This document shows, one piece after another, positions 16,620 to 25,034 of a DNA stretch of 44,353 nt; positions within the stretch are counted from its first letter, which is position 1; every line of letters starts with the position of its first letter. Source of the stretch: an uncultured Oscillibacter sp. (GTDB taxonomy: Bacteria; Bacillota; Clostridia; Oscillospirales; Oscillospiraceae); NCBI GenBank assembly GCA_934574045.1, contig CAKTMK010000017.1, positions 1 to 44,353 on the forward strand. The letters run 5' to 3'. The position numbers and the translations under genes were made by a program. The notes beneath the pieces were generated by a model. It worked only from the letters and a program-made list of their open reading frames with translations. It made no database searches and was not told the DNA's origin.

Positions 16620-19241
16620 TCAGCGGTCCGGGTCCAGACTGATCTCCGTCTCCGGATGCTTTTCCAGCCGATCCGCCAGATAGAGATAGTACCGCGCGCC
16701 GCCGTCGTCCGCGTTCTGATGGACCAGCTTGAGGAAGACGCGCTTCGCGCCGGAGAAATCCTGCGCGTACAGCGCGTAAACGCCCTCGGAAAACTGCCCG
16801 CCGGTCTGCTCCTTGAGCTTGCGGACCTCGTAGGGGTCGCCGTCGAAGATCTCATAGGTGCGGATCAGCGCGCCGCCCTCCCGGAGCTTGCCCATATAAC
16901 GGCTGCCGTACCCCTCCGCCCCGGCGATGACCTTTTCCGTGCACAGGATGCTGGCCTGAAGCTGGCCGCACAGGGCCACCAGATGGCGGGCCGCGGAAAA
17001 GCTGGAGGAAATGGAGGTCGGCTCGATCTGCGTCTCGTCGCCCACCACGCCGATCATCACGCTGCCCTCGTCCAGCGCGATGCGCAGCGTCACCGGCGGC
17101 TCACCCCGCTCCTCCCGGCGGCGGTTGATCTCCAGCGTCTCCTGCTGGACCGCCACCGCCGTGCTCACCGCGGCGGCGCTGCCGCCCTCAAACACGGCGT
17201 CGTACCCGTCGTAGGCGAAGTTGAACACCGCGCCGCCGCTGCGGGTGACGATGGGAGCCGTCCGCTCCAGGATCTCGTTCACATAGTCGAAAAGCTCCCG
17301 TCCGCTCTTTTCATAGACCTCGTCCGGGAAGGAGAAGGAGATGGTCATGGCGGCCAGCTCCCGGCAGACCACGGTCTGCTTATCCACCTCCTGAATGCTG
17401 GTCTTTCCCAGGAGGGACAGCACCCGCTCCGGCACGAACCGGCGGTACGACTCGGCAAGGCTGCTGCGGTCCCGCTCCATGTCCTCCATGGTGCGGGAGA
17501 GGGCCGTGAAACTGTCCGCAAGGGCGGCAAGCTCGTCGCCGCTGTCCAGCCGGACGGAAACACCCCGCTCGCCCGCCGTCAGCCGGGTCATGCCCCGGCT
17601 CACCCGCCGGACGCCGGAGGTGACCGCGCACAGGCAGGCCAACGCCAGCGCCGTCATCAGCGCGGCCAGCGCCCCCAGCGCGCCGGACATCCAGCCGCTC
17701 TCCGCCCGGCTCCGGGCCACGGCGGCGGAAATGTCCGCGTCCACCGTCAGCATCCGCCCGCCGTCCGTCCAGCAGCACAGGGCGCGGCTCTCACTCTCCC
17801 GGCGCAGAAGCTGGGAAGCCTGCCCGGACGCGCCCGCCTGCCCCGCCAGCGCGGCGCGGTATCCGCCGCTCAGCTCCGCCCGTGTCCCGGCGGGGACCGC
17901 GGTGTTGGACTCCGTCAGATACCACGCGCCGTCCCGCCGCTCATAGACCGACACGGCGCAGTCCGTATCCATTCCGTCCTCCGCCGCGGCCAGCGCGCCG
18001 CCCAGACGAACGGCAAGGCCGCCGTCCCACGCGGCGTCGGATCTCAGCTCCAGCGCGGCAGCCGTCTCGATCAGCTCCAGCGCCGACCGCTCCCCCGCCG
18101 CCTGCGCCGCAGGCTCCGCCCAGCAGCGGGCCAGTCCGCCCGCCGCCAGCGCCGCAGCCGCCGCCGTCAGCACGCCCCAGCGCACCAGAAGCGCAAGCTG
18201 GAGCCGCCGCCGGCCGCACACCGCGTACCACACGCCGCCGCTGACCGCCAGCACGCCCAGCGCCAGCCCCGCGAGGATCAGAGCGCACTGCCACGCCGGA
18301 CGGAACAGCATCCCGCTCAGATCCGTCAGTCCGCCGCCCCGGTCCGTCAGAAGCTGCCCGTCCTCCATCAGCAGGAGGGCCGCGCCGGAGCGCGTCACCG
18401 TCAGATCCATGCAGCGGTCCAGCTCGCAGCCGTCCTTTTCCAGATCCAGGATGGGATAGGGCTGCCAGTCGGCATAGTCCGCATAAAACACCTTTAGGCT
18501 GGCCCCGTCCACGCAGTAAACGCCGGTTCCAGCCCGCAGTAATTCTGTTATGACCGCGCCCTGCGCAAGGCTCCGCTCCCCCCGGTCCGACCGGCGGAGC
18601 GTTCCGCCCGACGCCGTCAGCACGGAGCCGTCCGGCAGGGCCAGCGCCGCGGTCAGGTCCGCGCCCGCGACCCGCTCGCCCAGCTCCAGCCCGGAGGCGG
18701 CGCCGGTGCGCCGGTAAAACTGCGCGCCGCCCTGATCCAGCACGGCGAAGGTCACCACGCTGTCTACCTCGGAAAAGGCGGACAGGCGCGTTCCCGCCAT
18801 CTGCTCCGTCAGGGTCGCTCCGGCGCACGCCTCGTTGAGCAGCAGCTCCGCCGAGCGGCCCCGGTCCGTGATCCGAAAGAGCTGGAGCCTTGCGGCGGAC
18901 GAGCCTGTGTCGTACAGGCCCAGATACACCGCGCCGCCGGAGGCGGCGTACAGCGCGGCGGGACGGCTTTTGGCCGGGAGGCCCTCCGCCGTCAGGTCCC
19001 AGTGCGCCAGCCGCCGGCCGTTTTCGTCACCCACGGCAATCACATAGCGGCCATCCCGGCGGCCCAGCGCGTACACGTCCCCCTCCTCGCCGGAGGCGGT
19101 CAGAAAGTAGTCCGCGCCGCCCCGTCCGGTCTGCAGGACGGAGACGCACTCTGCGCCCAGATCCCAGAAAAGCAGCGCCGCGCCCGCGGACAGGACCACG
19201 AGGATCAGCAGATAGATGCATCCCTGCTTGAGCCGTTTCAC
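16620..19241 (-). CDS. Multi-pass membrane class III nucleotidyl cyclase-like protein with propeller-like sensor and HAMP (catalytic residues degenerate)
   Basis: 873 aa, GTG start overlapping the pseudokinase stop. TM1 ~7-25; ~30-310 a beta-rich, propeller-like extracytoplasmic region; hydrophobic segments at ~317-338 and ~350-370; a second outer region; TM ~517-541; HAMP ~541-595; then a class III cyclase-like domain (~625-800). The usual FxDI metal motif is AMTISFSF, with Asp replaced by Ser. The second-metal region keeps an Asp in FAYDGYDAVF. The NxxxR transition-state pair reads FSAAR, with Asn lost and Arg kept. It therefore probably binds a ligand or partner but is a poor or inactive cyclase. 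It is flanked by pseudokinase and MORN genes within the eCIS operon. Confidence 0.8.
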   Translation of the reverse strand: MKRLKQGCIYLLILVVLSAGAALLFWDLGAECVSVLQTGRGGADYFLTASGEEGDVYALGRRDGRYVIAVGDENGRRLAHWDLTAEGLPAKSRPAALYAASGGAVYLGLYDTGSSAARLQLFRITDRGRSAELLLNEACAGATLTEQMAGTRLSAFSEVDSVVTFAVLDQGGAQFYRRTGAASGLELGERVAGADLTAALALPDGSVLTASGGTLRRSDRGERSLAQGAVITELLRAGTGVYCVDGASLKVFYADYADWQPYPILDLEKDGCELDRCMDLTVTRSGAALLLMEDGQLLTDRGGGLTDLSGMLFRPAWQCALILAGLALGVLAVSGGVWYAVCGRRRLQLALLVRWGVLTAAAAALAAGGLARCWAEPAAQAAGERSALELIETAAALELRSDAAWDGGLAVRLGGALAAAEDGMDTDCAVSVYERRDGAWYLTESNTAVPAGTRAELSGGYRAALAGQAGASGQASQLLRRESESRALCCWTDGGRMLTVDADISAAVARSRAESGWMSGALGALAALMTALALACLCAVTSGVRRVSRGMTRLTAGERGVSVRLDSGDELAALADSFTALSRTMEDMERDRSSLAESYRRFVPERVLSLLGKTSIQEVDKQTVVCRELAAMTISFSFPDEVYEKSGRELFDYVNEILERTAPIVTRSGGAVFNFAYDGYDAVFEGGSAAAVSTAVAVQQETLEINRRREERGEPPVTLRIALDEGSVMIGVVGDETQIEPTSISSSFSAARHLVALCGQLQASILCTEKVIAGAEGYGSRYMGKLREGGALIRTYEIFDGDPYEVRKLKEQTGGQFSEGVYALYAQDFSGAKRVFLKLVHQNADDGGARYYLYLADRLEKHPETEISLDPDR

Positions 19242-19978
19242 CAGTTGTTCACCTCTTTTTTCCTGCGCAGCGCGCGCCGGACGCGCAGCCGCACGAAGGA
19301 TATCCAGCGCCGAAGCGCGTTTTGCCGTTCCAGCGCCTCATACCCGTCCCGCAGGGCGCTCTCGTACCGCCGCCACAGGGCGTAGAGCTGGACCACCGTG
19401 CCGCAGTCGTCCCGGTCCAGCTCCTCCAGCAGGTCCAGCTCCTCCGCCGGGGAGGAAAAGCGCCGGGGCAGGACCGTTTTCAGTGCCGCGGCGGCAAGGC
19501 GCGCCGCCGTCCGGTCGGAGGCGTCCTCCATGGGAGCCGCCGCGAACCGCAGCCGGACGCGTCCGGCCCGCTCGTCCACCAGCACGTTTTCCGGCAGGAG
19601 CGCCGGACAGCTCACCGCCGGGTCCACGTCCGCCAGATTCAATACCTGCTCCATCAGGAGAGCGGCGTAGTCCAGCCGCTCCCGCCAGCTCCGGCGGTCC
19701 CGGCGGTGGAACGCCTGCTCCGCAGGCGTCCCCTCCGGCAGGTCGAACACCGTCACCAGCCGCTCGCCGTCCAGCAGCGCCCCCCGGCAGGCCGGGAAGC
19801 GCTCCAGCCGGTCGAAGCAGGGCAGATACGTCCGCAGCAGCGGCCCGTCGTAAAGATTCAGAAGGCAGGACCGCTTTTCCCGGTCCAGAATGTCCACCGC
19901 CTCCGCGCAGACGTAATGGTCCTCCCTGCGGAGCACGCGGACGAGCTTATACCGCTCCCGCACCAATGCAGCTTCCAC
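19238..19978 (-). CDS. Protein-kinase-like pseudokinase
   Basis: 246 aa, GTG start with GGGAGGACTGC upstream. The layout fits a small Ser/Thr-kinase fold: an N-lobe (YKLVRVLRREDHYVCAEAVD, with RSCLLNLY where a VAIK-like Lys strand would be), a hinge at LVTVFDLPEG (~74-83), and a C-lobe helix LDYAALLMEQVLNLADVD. The catalytic loop reads SCPALLPENVLVDE (~123-136): the PEN of a kinase loop is kept but HRD is lost, and where DFG is expected there is RFAA. The C terminus is basic (RLRVRRALRRKK). I infer a pseudokinase scaffold. It is coupled by GTGA overlap to the cyclase-like protein, suggesting the two work together. Confidence 0.6.
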   Translation of the reverse strand: MEAALVRERYKLVRVLRREDHYVCAEAVDILDREKRSCLLNLYDGPLLRTYLPCFDRLERFPACRGALLDGERLVTVFDLPEGTPAEQAFHRRDRRSWRERLDYAALLMEQVLNLADVDPAVSCPALLPENVLVDERAGRVRLRFAAAPMEDASDRTAARLAAAALKTVLPRRFSSPAEELDLLEELDRDDCGTVVQLYALWRRYESALRDGYEALERQNALRRWISFVRLRVRRALRRKKEVNNW

Positions 19979-20016
19979 GCAGTCCTCCCTCCCTCAGTTC
20001 TCCGGCTCCCGCCGGA

Positions 20017-21789
20017 TCATTCCACGATGACGAACGCGCTGGCCCGGACGCTTTCATCCGCGCCGGACGCGGCCGTGATCTCATAGGTACCCGGCGTCTC
20101 CGGCGCCTGATACAGGCCGTTGCGGTCGATGTCGCCGCCGTTTTCCTCCTTCACGCTCCACAAAACGCTCTTGTCCTCCAGACCCACAACGTCCGCCTGA
20201 AACTGGAGCTTGCCCCGGCTCTTCACCCGGGAGAACTCCGGCGTCACCGCCACGCTGGCGCGGCGCTGGGAGAGGATGCGGTCCGTGTCCCGCTCGGGCT
20301 TCTGCACGAAATAGTGGACGCGCAGGCGGTTGCCCTCCACCGTGTCGTGGAGCCACAGGCCGATGCGCATGGTCCCCCGCTGGGGATACACCACCGCCGC
20401 GGCCTCCACCCACGGGGGCGTGACGCCGCTGGTCTTGGACTTGAACACCTCGCTGCTACCGCACAGCAGCGCCGGCTCTTCCCCGTCCGGGAACTCCACG
20501 CTCAGGCGCACGTCCACCGCGCCCGCGCCCAGACCGTGGGCGATCTCCTCGGAATAGATCCGGCTGTTGACCCGGATGCCCCCCGGCATGGTCAGATCCA
20601 CCGTCCCGTGGGCCACGGAGTAGTCGTACTGCTCCGGCGAGGGAATGCCGAAATCCAGATGCAGCCCGTGGGTGGAGGGCTGATACGCCGCCTTCACGTC
20701 CGGCTTCTGCCAGTATTCCAGACTGCGCACAGAGGTGGTCACGGTCATCTGATCCGCGCCGGCGGCGCTTCGTCCCTCCTCATGGGAGACCGCCTGACCA
20801 AAGGGCAGATTCGTCACCGCGCCCACGAACACGCCGCCCGCAGAGTGGATCAGCTCCAGCTTGGCGAGGTAGAGGGGCATCTCCCGGCCCAGCAGGTGCC
20901 GGTCCAGGCCGTCCGTCCGGCGGCGGCGCTGCTCGCAGCTCTCCCGGTCCCGGCAGAGGAACACCCCCGCGTCCACCGAGAGGTAATTCTTATAGTGGTG
21001 GCTGCCCAGCTCCACGTTCAGTTCGCCGCCGGAGGGGAACAGCTGCCCCGCCGTGTCGCTGAGCGCTCTGGCCCGCAGGGGAAAGTCCACCGTGTAGACG
21101 CAGCGCTTTTCCTCCGGGCTTTCCCGGTATTCCAGCCGGACGCGGCCCTGCTCGCTCTCCACAAAGGTGTTCTCCCCCTCCAGAGAGAAGCGCAGCGGCG
21201 GCGTTTTTTCATTCTTCACCACCAGCACCCGCACGCGGAATTCCTCCCCCGCGCAGGTCAGAGACGGCGCGGAGAGCACGAGGATCAGGTCGTCGCTCTG
21301 ATAGAGGACGGAGACGTTCTCCTCCCCCGCGGCCTCCAGCAGGCTCTGATACTCCGGCGGCTCGGTGGACAGAAACAGACGGCAGGTCTCCCGCGTCAGG
21401 TCGAACTGACGGCCGGCCCCCATCTCCGCGCCGGTGGCGTTCACCGGCTCCACATCCTCCTCCGCGTAGGCAAGGCAGAGGTACGCGTCCTTCCGGCCCG
21501 CCAGCTCCTCCTGCCCGTCCAGCATCTGGAGCTTGCGGAACACCGGCTCCGGCACCAGCAGCTCCCGGCCCTGATAGTCCAGCGCCATGCCGCTTTCGAT
21601 CATCAGCGTGGACTCGTCGCTGGCCGTGACGCCCAGTCCGCACACCACGCCCGCGCCGTGGAGCAGCCGGTTCAAAAGCTCCCGCTTGCTGCAGTGATAG
21701 CGCTGCTCGATCTCAAAGTCCCGGACGGTGAGCAGCTTTCCGTAAAAGTAGCGGTTGCGCTCGATGGGAAAGAATCTGGCATTATTCAT
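20017..21789 (-). CDS. Large tail-associated protein with C-terminal Ig-like domain (baseplate/fibre candidate)
   Basis: 590 aa. The N terminus (RNRYFYGKLLTVRDFEIEQR, then LNRLLHGAGVVCGLGV and GMALDYQGREL) is a pattern I associate with proteins found in CIS and phage-tail-like baseplate clusters. The middle is beta-rich. The last ~85 residues (from VAVTPEFSRV) look like a bacterial Ig-like domain, with the LYQAPETPGTYEITA pattern common in surface proteins. No signal peptide or TM. It overlaps the tail-protein-I-like gene by 8 bp. With no Afp13-type fibre recognisable in the window, this is the best candidate for an external receptor-binding or baseplate-peripheral component; that role is inferred. 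Confidence 0.6.
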   Translation of the reverse strand: MNNARFFPIERNRYFYGKLLTVRDFEIEQRYHCSKRELLNRLLHGAGVVCGLGVTASDESTLMIESGMALDYQGRELLVPEPVFRKLQMLDGQEELAGRKDAYLCLAYAEEDVEPVNATGAEMGAGRQFDLTRETCRLFLSTEPPEYQSLLEAAGEENVSVLYQSDDLILVLSAPSLTCAGEEFRVRVLVVKNEKTPPLRFSLEGENTFVESEQGRVRLEYRESPEEKRCVYTVDFPLRARALSDTAGQLFPSGGELNVELGSHHYKNYLSVDAGVFLCRDRESCEQRRRRTDGLDRHLLGREMPLYLAKLELIHSAGGVFVGAVTNLPFGQAVSHEEGRSAAGADQMTVTTSVRSLEYWQKPDVKAAYQPSTHGLHLDFGIPSPEQYDYSVAHGTVDLTMPGGIRVNSRIYSEEIAHGLGAGAVDVRLSVEFPDGEEPALLCGSSEVFKSKTSGVTPPWVEAAAVVYPQRGTMRIGLWLHDTVEGNRLRVHYFVQKPERDTDRILSQRRASVAVTPEFSRVKSRGKLQFQADVVGLEDKSVLWSVKEENGGDIDRNGLYQAPETPGTYEITAASGADESVRASAFVIVE

Positions 21790-22885
21790 GGTTCGCTCCT
21801 CCGATCGTGGTATCGTAATGAATCGTCACCTGTTCGTCAATGGCCGCCGCCACATAGCCTCCCACCCGGGAGTTGACGCCCAGATAGGTGTGCCAGTCCA
21901 GCTGGACGCACTGCTTGAGCTGCACCAGCTGCATCGAAACTCCGGCGGGCAGGCGGTCCGCCATGCTCTGCTGAAATCGCACGCGCTCCTGCTGGCTGGA
22001 GAACGTATCCTCCGGCAGCAGCACGAAGCAGCGGTGCGGGTCCTCGCCGTACAGCCGGCGATACAGCGCCGGGTCGGCGCAGTCCGGCCGGTTGGCCGAG
22101 ACCTGAAAATGCTCGATCACGATGGGGTCCCGCCCCGTCAGCTCCCGCACGCTGCGGCGCACGCCGCCCACCGTGTACCGGTCCTCATAGTCCGCCAGCG
22201 CGGTGCGGACGCTCCGGCGCAGGGCCTGCGCCGTCTCCCCCTGCTCCACACCCACCCACGAGGCCAGATACCGCAGCAGCTCGCCGTCCGCCTGCTCATA
22301 GTCCATCCGGCCCGGCAGACCGTCGATCTGCCGCTCCATGTCGGCGTACATGCTGTCAAAAATAGAGAGGAAGCGGTGGGTGAAATCATCCGACTGGTAG
22401 ATGGCGGGCAGATAGTCCGTCATGTGGTCGCCGCCCATCCACAGCCGCAGGCGGCTCACCGAGGGGGACGCCTCCCCCGCGGAGGCCAGCTCCAGCATCA
22501 GCCACAGATACCGGCCCCGGCGGTCCAGACACAGATCGCACCGGTCCGAGACCGGCGGGCCGAACAGCTCCCGCAGGGCGGGCATCGGGTCGCCGGAAAG
22601 GCCCCCGAGCCACTCGTCCAGATCCGCGCGGCCGTCCCAGTCCCGCTCATCCGACGCGTAGGCGTAGATCCGCAGGCTGGTGTCCGGCGGGAGCTGGGCC
22701 TCCACCGCCATCCGCCGCCAGAGGAAGCCGCTCTCGCCGCTGTCCACCGCCGCGGTGCAGTATACGCCGGTGCGGCGTCCGCCGCTCAGCCGCAGGCCGT
22801 CGCCGTCCGGCTCCACCCCGTGGAACAGGCCGCCCAGCCACTGCTCCGCGCAGCAGAACACCATTTGTCTTTGAATCGGCTCCAT
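21782..22885 (-). CDS. Phage tail protein I-like baseplate protein
   Basis: 367 aa. The centre carries the P2 gpI/TIGR02242-type signature: DYLPAIYQSDDFTHRFLSIF (~157-176), then MERQIDGLPG, ADGELLRYLASWVGV and a VGGVRRSVRELTG helix. These proteins join the wedge of contractile-tail baseplates. The N-terminal ~150 residues are an extra beta-rich region (RRTGVYCTAAVDSGES) also seen in CIS versions. ATG with AAAGGAG upstream. It sits directly after the two baseplate-J genes, which is the normal order. Confidence 0.85.
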   Translation of the reverse strand: MEPIQRQMVFCCAEQWLGGLFHGVEPDGDGLRLSGGRRTGVYCTAAVDSGESGFLWRRMAVEAQLPPDTSLRIYAYASDERDWDGRADLDEWLGGLSGDPMPALRELFGPPVSDRCDLCLDRRGRYLWLMLELASAGEASPSVSRLRLWMGGDHMTDYLPAIYQSDDFTHRFLSIFDSMYADMERQIDGLPGRMDYEQADGELLRYLASWVGVEQGETAQALRRSVRTALADYEDRYTVGGVRRSVRELTGRDPIVIEHFQVSANRPDCADPALYRRLYGEDPHRCFVLLPEDTFSSQQERVRFQQSMADRLPAGVSMQLVQLKQCVQLDWHTYLGVNSRVGGYVAAAIDEQVTIHYDTTIGGANHE

Positions 22886-22901
22886 CCGTTCTCACGCTCC
22901 T

Positions 22902-24980
22902 TTACCGCCGCCCCGCGGCGCCGTCCCATTCGGCGGGAAGCCGCTCCAGCCGCAGCCGCCCAAGACAGGGCACCGTCTGCCCCGGCAGGCGGATCTCTCC
23001 GCTCCGGTCCTGACGGCAGCCGCCGCCCAAGGCCCGCAGCTCCACTTCCTTCACCCGCAGCACGCCGGGCAGCGCCTGGATCAGCGCCGCCGCCTCCTCC
23101 GTGCGGATCGTGCCGCCGCTCTTTTCCGCGAAATACGCCCGCAGCCGGTCCGCCAGCAGCGCCTCGTCCGCCGCGCCGTCGCAGATGACGGAGGCGGAGA
23201 CGGAGATATCCGCGTACACCGGCGGGACCGCCAGCACCCGGGTCCCGATGGGACGCAGGCCGTCCAGCCAGCGCTGGACCGCCGCGAGGAACCGCGCGTC
23301 CGGCATGGGCCGCTCGCCCCCGCCGCCGGGGATCACCACCACGGTGACCGTGGGCGTCCGGCTGACGCCGGTTGGCTCCTCCGGGTCGTAGGCGGGCAGC
23401 GCCCGTGCCGCCGCCACCCGCAGTCCCGGCGTCTGCCGGGCCAGCCGCTCGTAATCCGCGGCGCTGACGCACTTGTGGGAGTTTTCCAGACGGCGGGCCA
23501 GCCGCTCCTGCGCCTGAAGCACCGTCTCCCGGTCCGCGCCGCCCTCCGCCGCGCCGCAGCGGACGCAGGCTCCATCCCCGTCGAAGCGGAGCTGTCCGCC
23601 CGCCGGGATGTTGCCGCCGCTGCCGCAGGAGAGGGTCATATCCGCGGCAAGGACCGCTCCGGTCCCCCGCCGCAGCAGCGCGCCGTGCTCCCCGTCGCCG
23701 AAGGTCACCGTCTCCCGGACGGGATCATAAGTAAAGGCCCGGTCCCGCGGCCCGCACTGGGACAGATCGTCCACGCAGCGCCACAGCGCCGGACGGACCG
23801 CGCCGTCCCGCTCCAGCGTCTCGCACAGAAGCGCGAACGTGTCCGTCAGAACGGTCCGTCCCTCCAGATCCAGAAAGAACGTCTCCCCCGGAAGGCCCTT
23901 CGCGTCGAACAGCAGCCGCCTGGCCCGGGCCGGGTCCAGCGTGACGATGCGCACGTTATCCGCTCCGTCCTGCGCGGTACGGGTGGTGTCCGTCCGGATC
24001 AGGCGGCCCGCCTCCGTGGGCGCAGCCTGCCAGTCGGCGGTCTGGACCCAGCCGTCCTCCTGCCGGAGGAACACCGCCAGCTCGGCCTCCCGCGCCTGCG
24101 CGTCGGTCAGCTCCGTCTGCCAGTCCGGCGCGGCCTGCGCCCGGAAGCAATGGCTTTTGGCCCACGTCTCCCGCTGGACCGCCCGGTACCGCCCCGTGAA
24201 CACGCCGGACAGGCGGACGCTCTCCTCGCAGCCCGCGTCCTCCAGCGAGACGGTCAGCCAGTACAGGCCGTCCTCTCCGGCGGGCCACTCCTCCGGCCGG
24301 GCCAGCGTCACGCAGCCGCTGCGGCTGAGGGCGTGGGTCTCGTCCAGCAGGACCTCCAGCGTCTGGCCCTCCGCCGCCCAGCGCAGGACGCGGGGCGCCT
24401 GCTCCGGGCTTTCAAAGGGATTGCGCGGCGCGCCGGACGGCTCCTTCACGTCGAACCAGAGCCGCAGCGGCCCCTCGCCCAGCGCGGAAAAGCCGACGCG
24501 CAGGCAGGAGCGCTCCACCCGTCCGCCGCCGAAGGGCTGAAAGGTCATGCGCCGCCCGCCCAGCAGCTCGCCCACGTCCATCCGCTCCGTGCCCCGCGCC
24601 ACGCACACCCGCGCCAGCCGGGGGCGGCGGGCCGGAACCGGCTCCGCCAGCTCAAAGGGGATGCCCTCCTGCGTCCGCAGCCGCGCCAGCTCCAGCCGGG
24701 CGGGCGCGTCCGCGTCCAGCTCCACGGTGCACACCGCCGCCGCCGCAGGGCGGGGCGAAACGCCCGCCAGCTTCAGCAGCTTGCAGCGCAGCGCGTCCGT
24801 GAACTGATTGAGGTGATACTGCTGCATCTCCTTGTACCACGCCATCAGCTCCAGCACCGTGATGCCGGGGTCGTGGGCGTTGTGATCCGTCCAGACGGGG
24901 CACAGCCACGGGAGCCGGCCCTCCGCCGCCTCCACGATCTGCGCATAGGTCTGGTCGTCCAGATTCCGCGATTTCAGCAT
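22902..24980 (-). CDS. Baseplate J-like protein (Afp12-type putative baseplate assembly protein)
   Basis: 692 aa. The N terminus has the hallmark WTDHNAHDPGITVLELMAWY (~30-49) of TIGR02243-type baseplate assembly proteins. The central region includes FTYDPVRETVTFGDGEHG, and the C-terminal third has the gpJ-like ADYERLARQTPGLRVAAARA segment. Role by family: one of the two wedge proteins that form the baseplate around the spike. It follows the longer paralogue (972 aa) after a 54-bp gap. Confidence 0.9.
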   Translation of the reverse strand: MLKSRNLDDQTYAQIVEAAEGRLPWLCPVWTDHNAHDPGITVLELMAWYKEMQQYHLNQFTDALRCKLLKLAGVSPRPAAAAVCTVELDADAPARLELARLRTQEGIPFELAEPVPARRPRLARVCVARGTERMDVGELLGGRRMTFQPFGGGRVERSCLRVGFSALGEGPLRLWFDVKEPSGAPRNPFESPEQAPRVLRWAAEGQTLEVLLDETHALSRSGCVTLARPEEWPAGEDGLYWLTVSLEDAGCEESVRLSGVFTGRYRAVQRETWAKSHCFRAQAAPDWQTELTDAQAREAELAVFLRQEDGWVQTADWQAAPTEAGRLIRTDTTRTAQDGADNVRIVTLDPARARRLLFDAKGLPGETFFLDLEGRTVLTDTFALLCETLERDGAVRPALWRCVDDLSQCGPRDRAFTYDPVRETVTFGDGEHGALLRRGTGAVLAADMTLSCGSGGNIPAGGQLRFDGDGACVRCGAAEGGADRETVLQAQERLARRLENSHKCVSAADYERLARQTPGLRVAAARALPAYDPEEPTGVSRTPTVTVVVIPGGGGERPMPDARFLAAVQRWLDGLRPIGTRVLAVPPVYADISVSASVICDGAADEALLADRLRAYFAEKSGGTIRTEEAAALIQALPGVLRVKEVELRALGGGCRQDRSGEIRLPGQTVPCLGRLRLERLPAEWDGAAGRR

Positions 24981-25034
24981 GGGCCGTTCTCCCCCTCCAT
25001 ACAGATCAGAACTCAGAAATTTTGCGCCGCCCGG

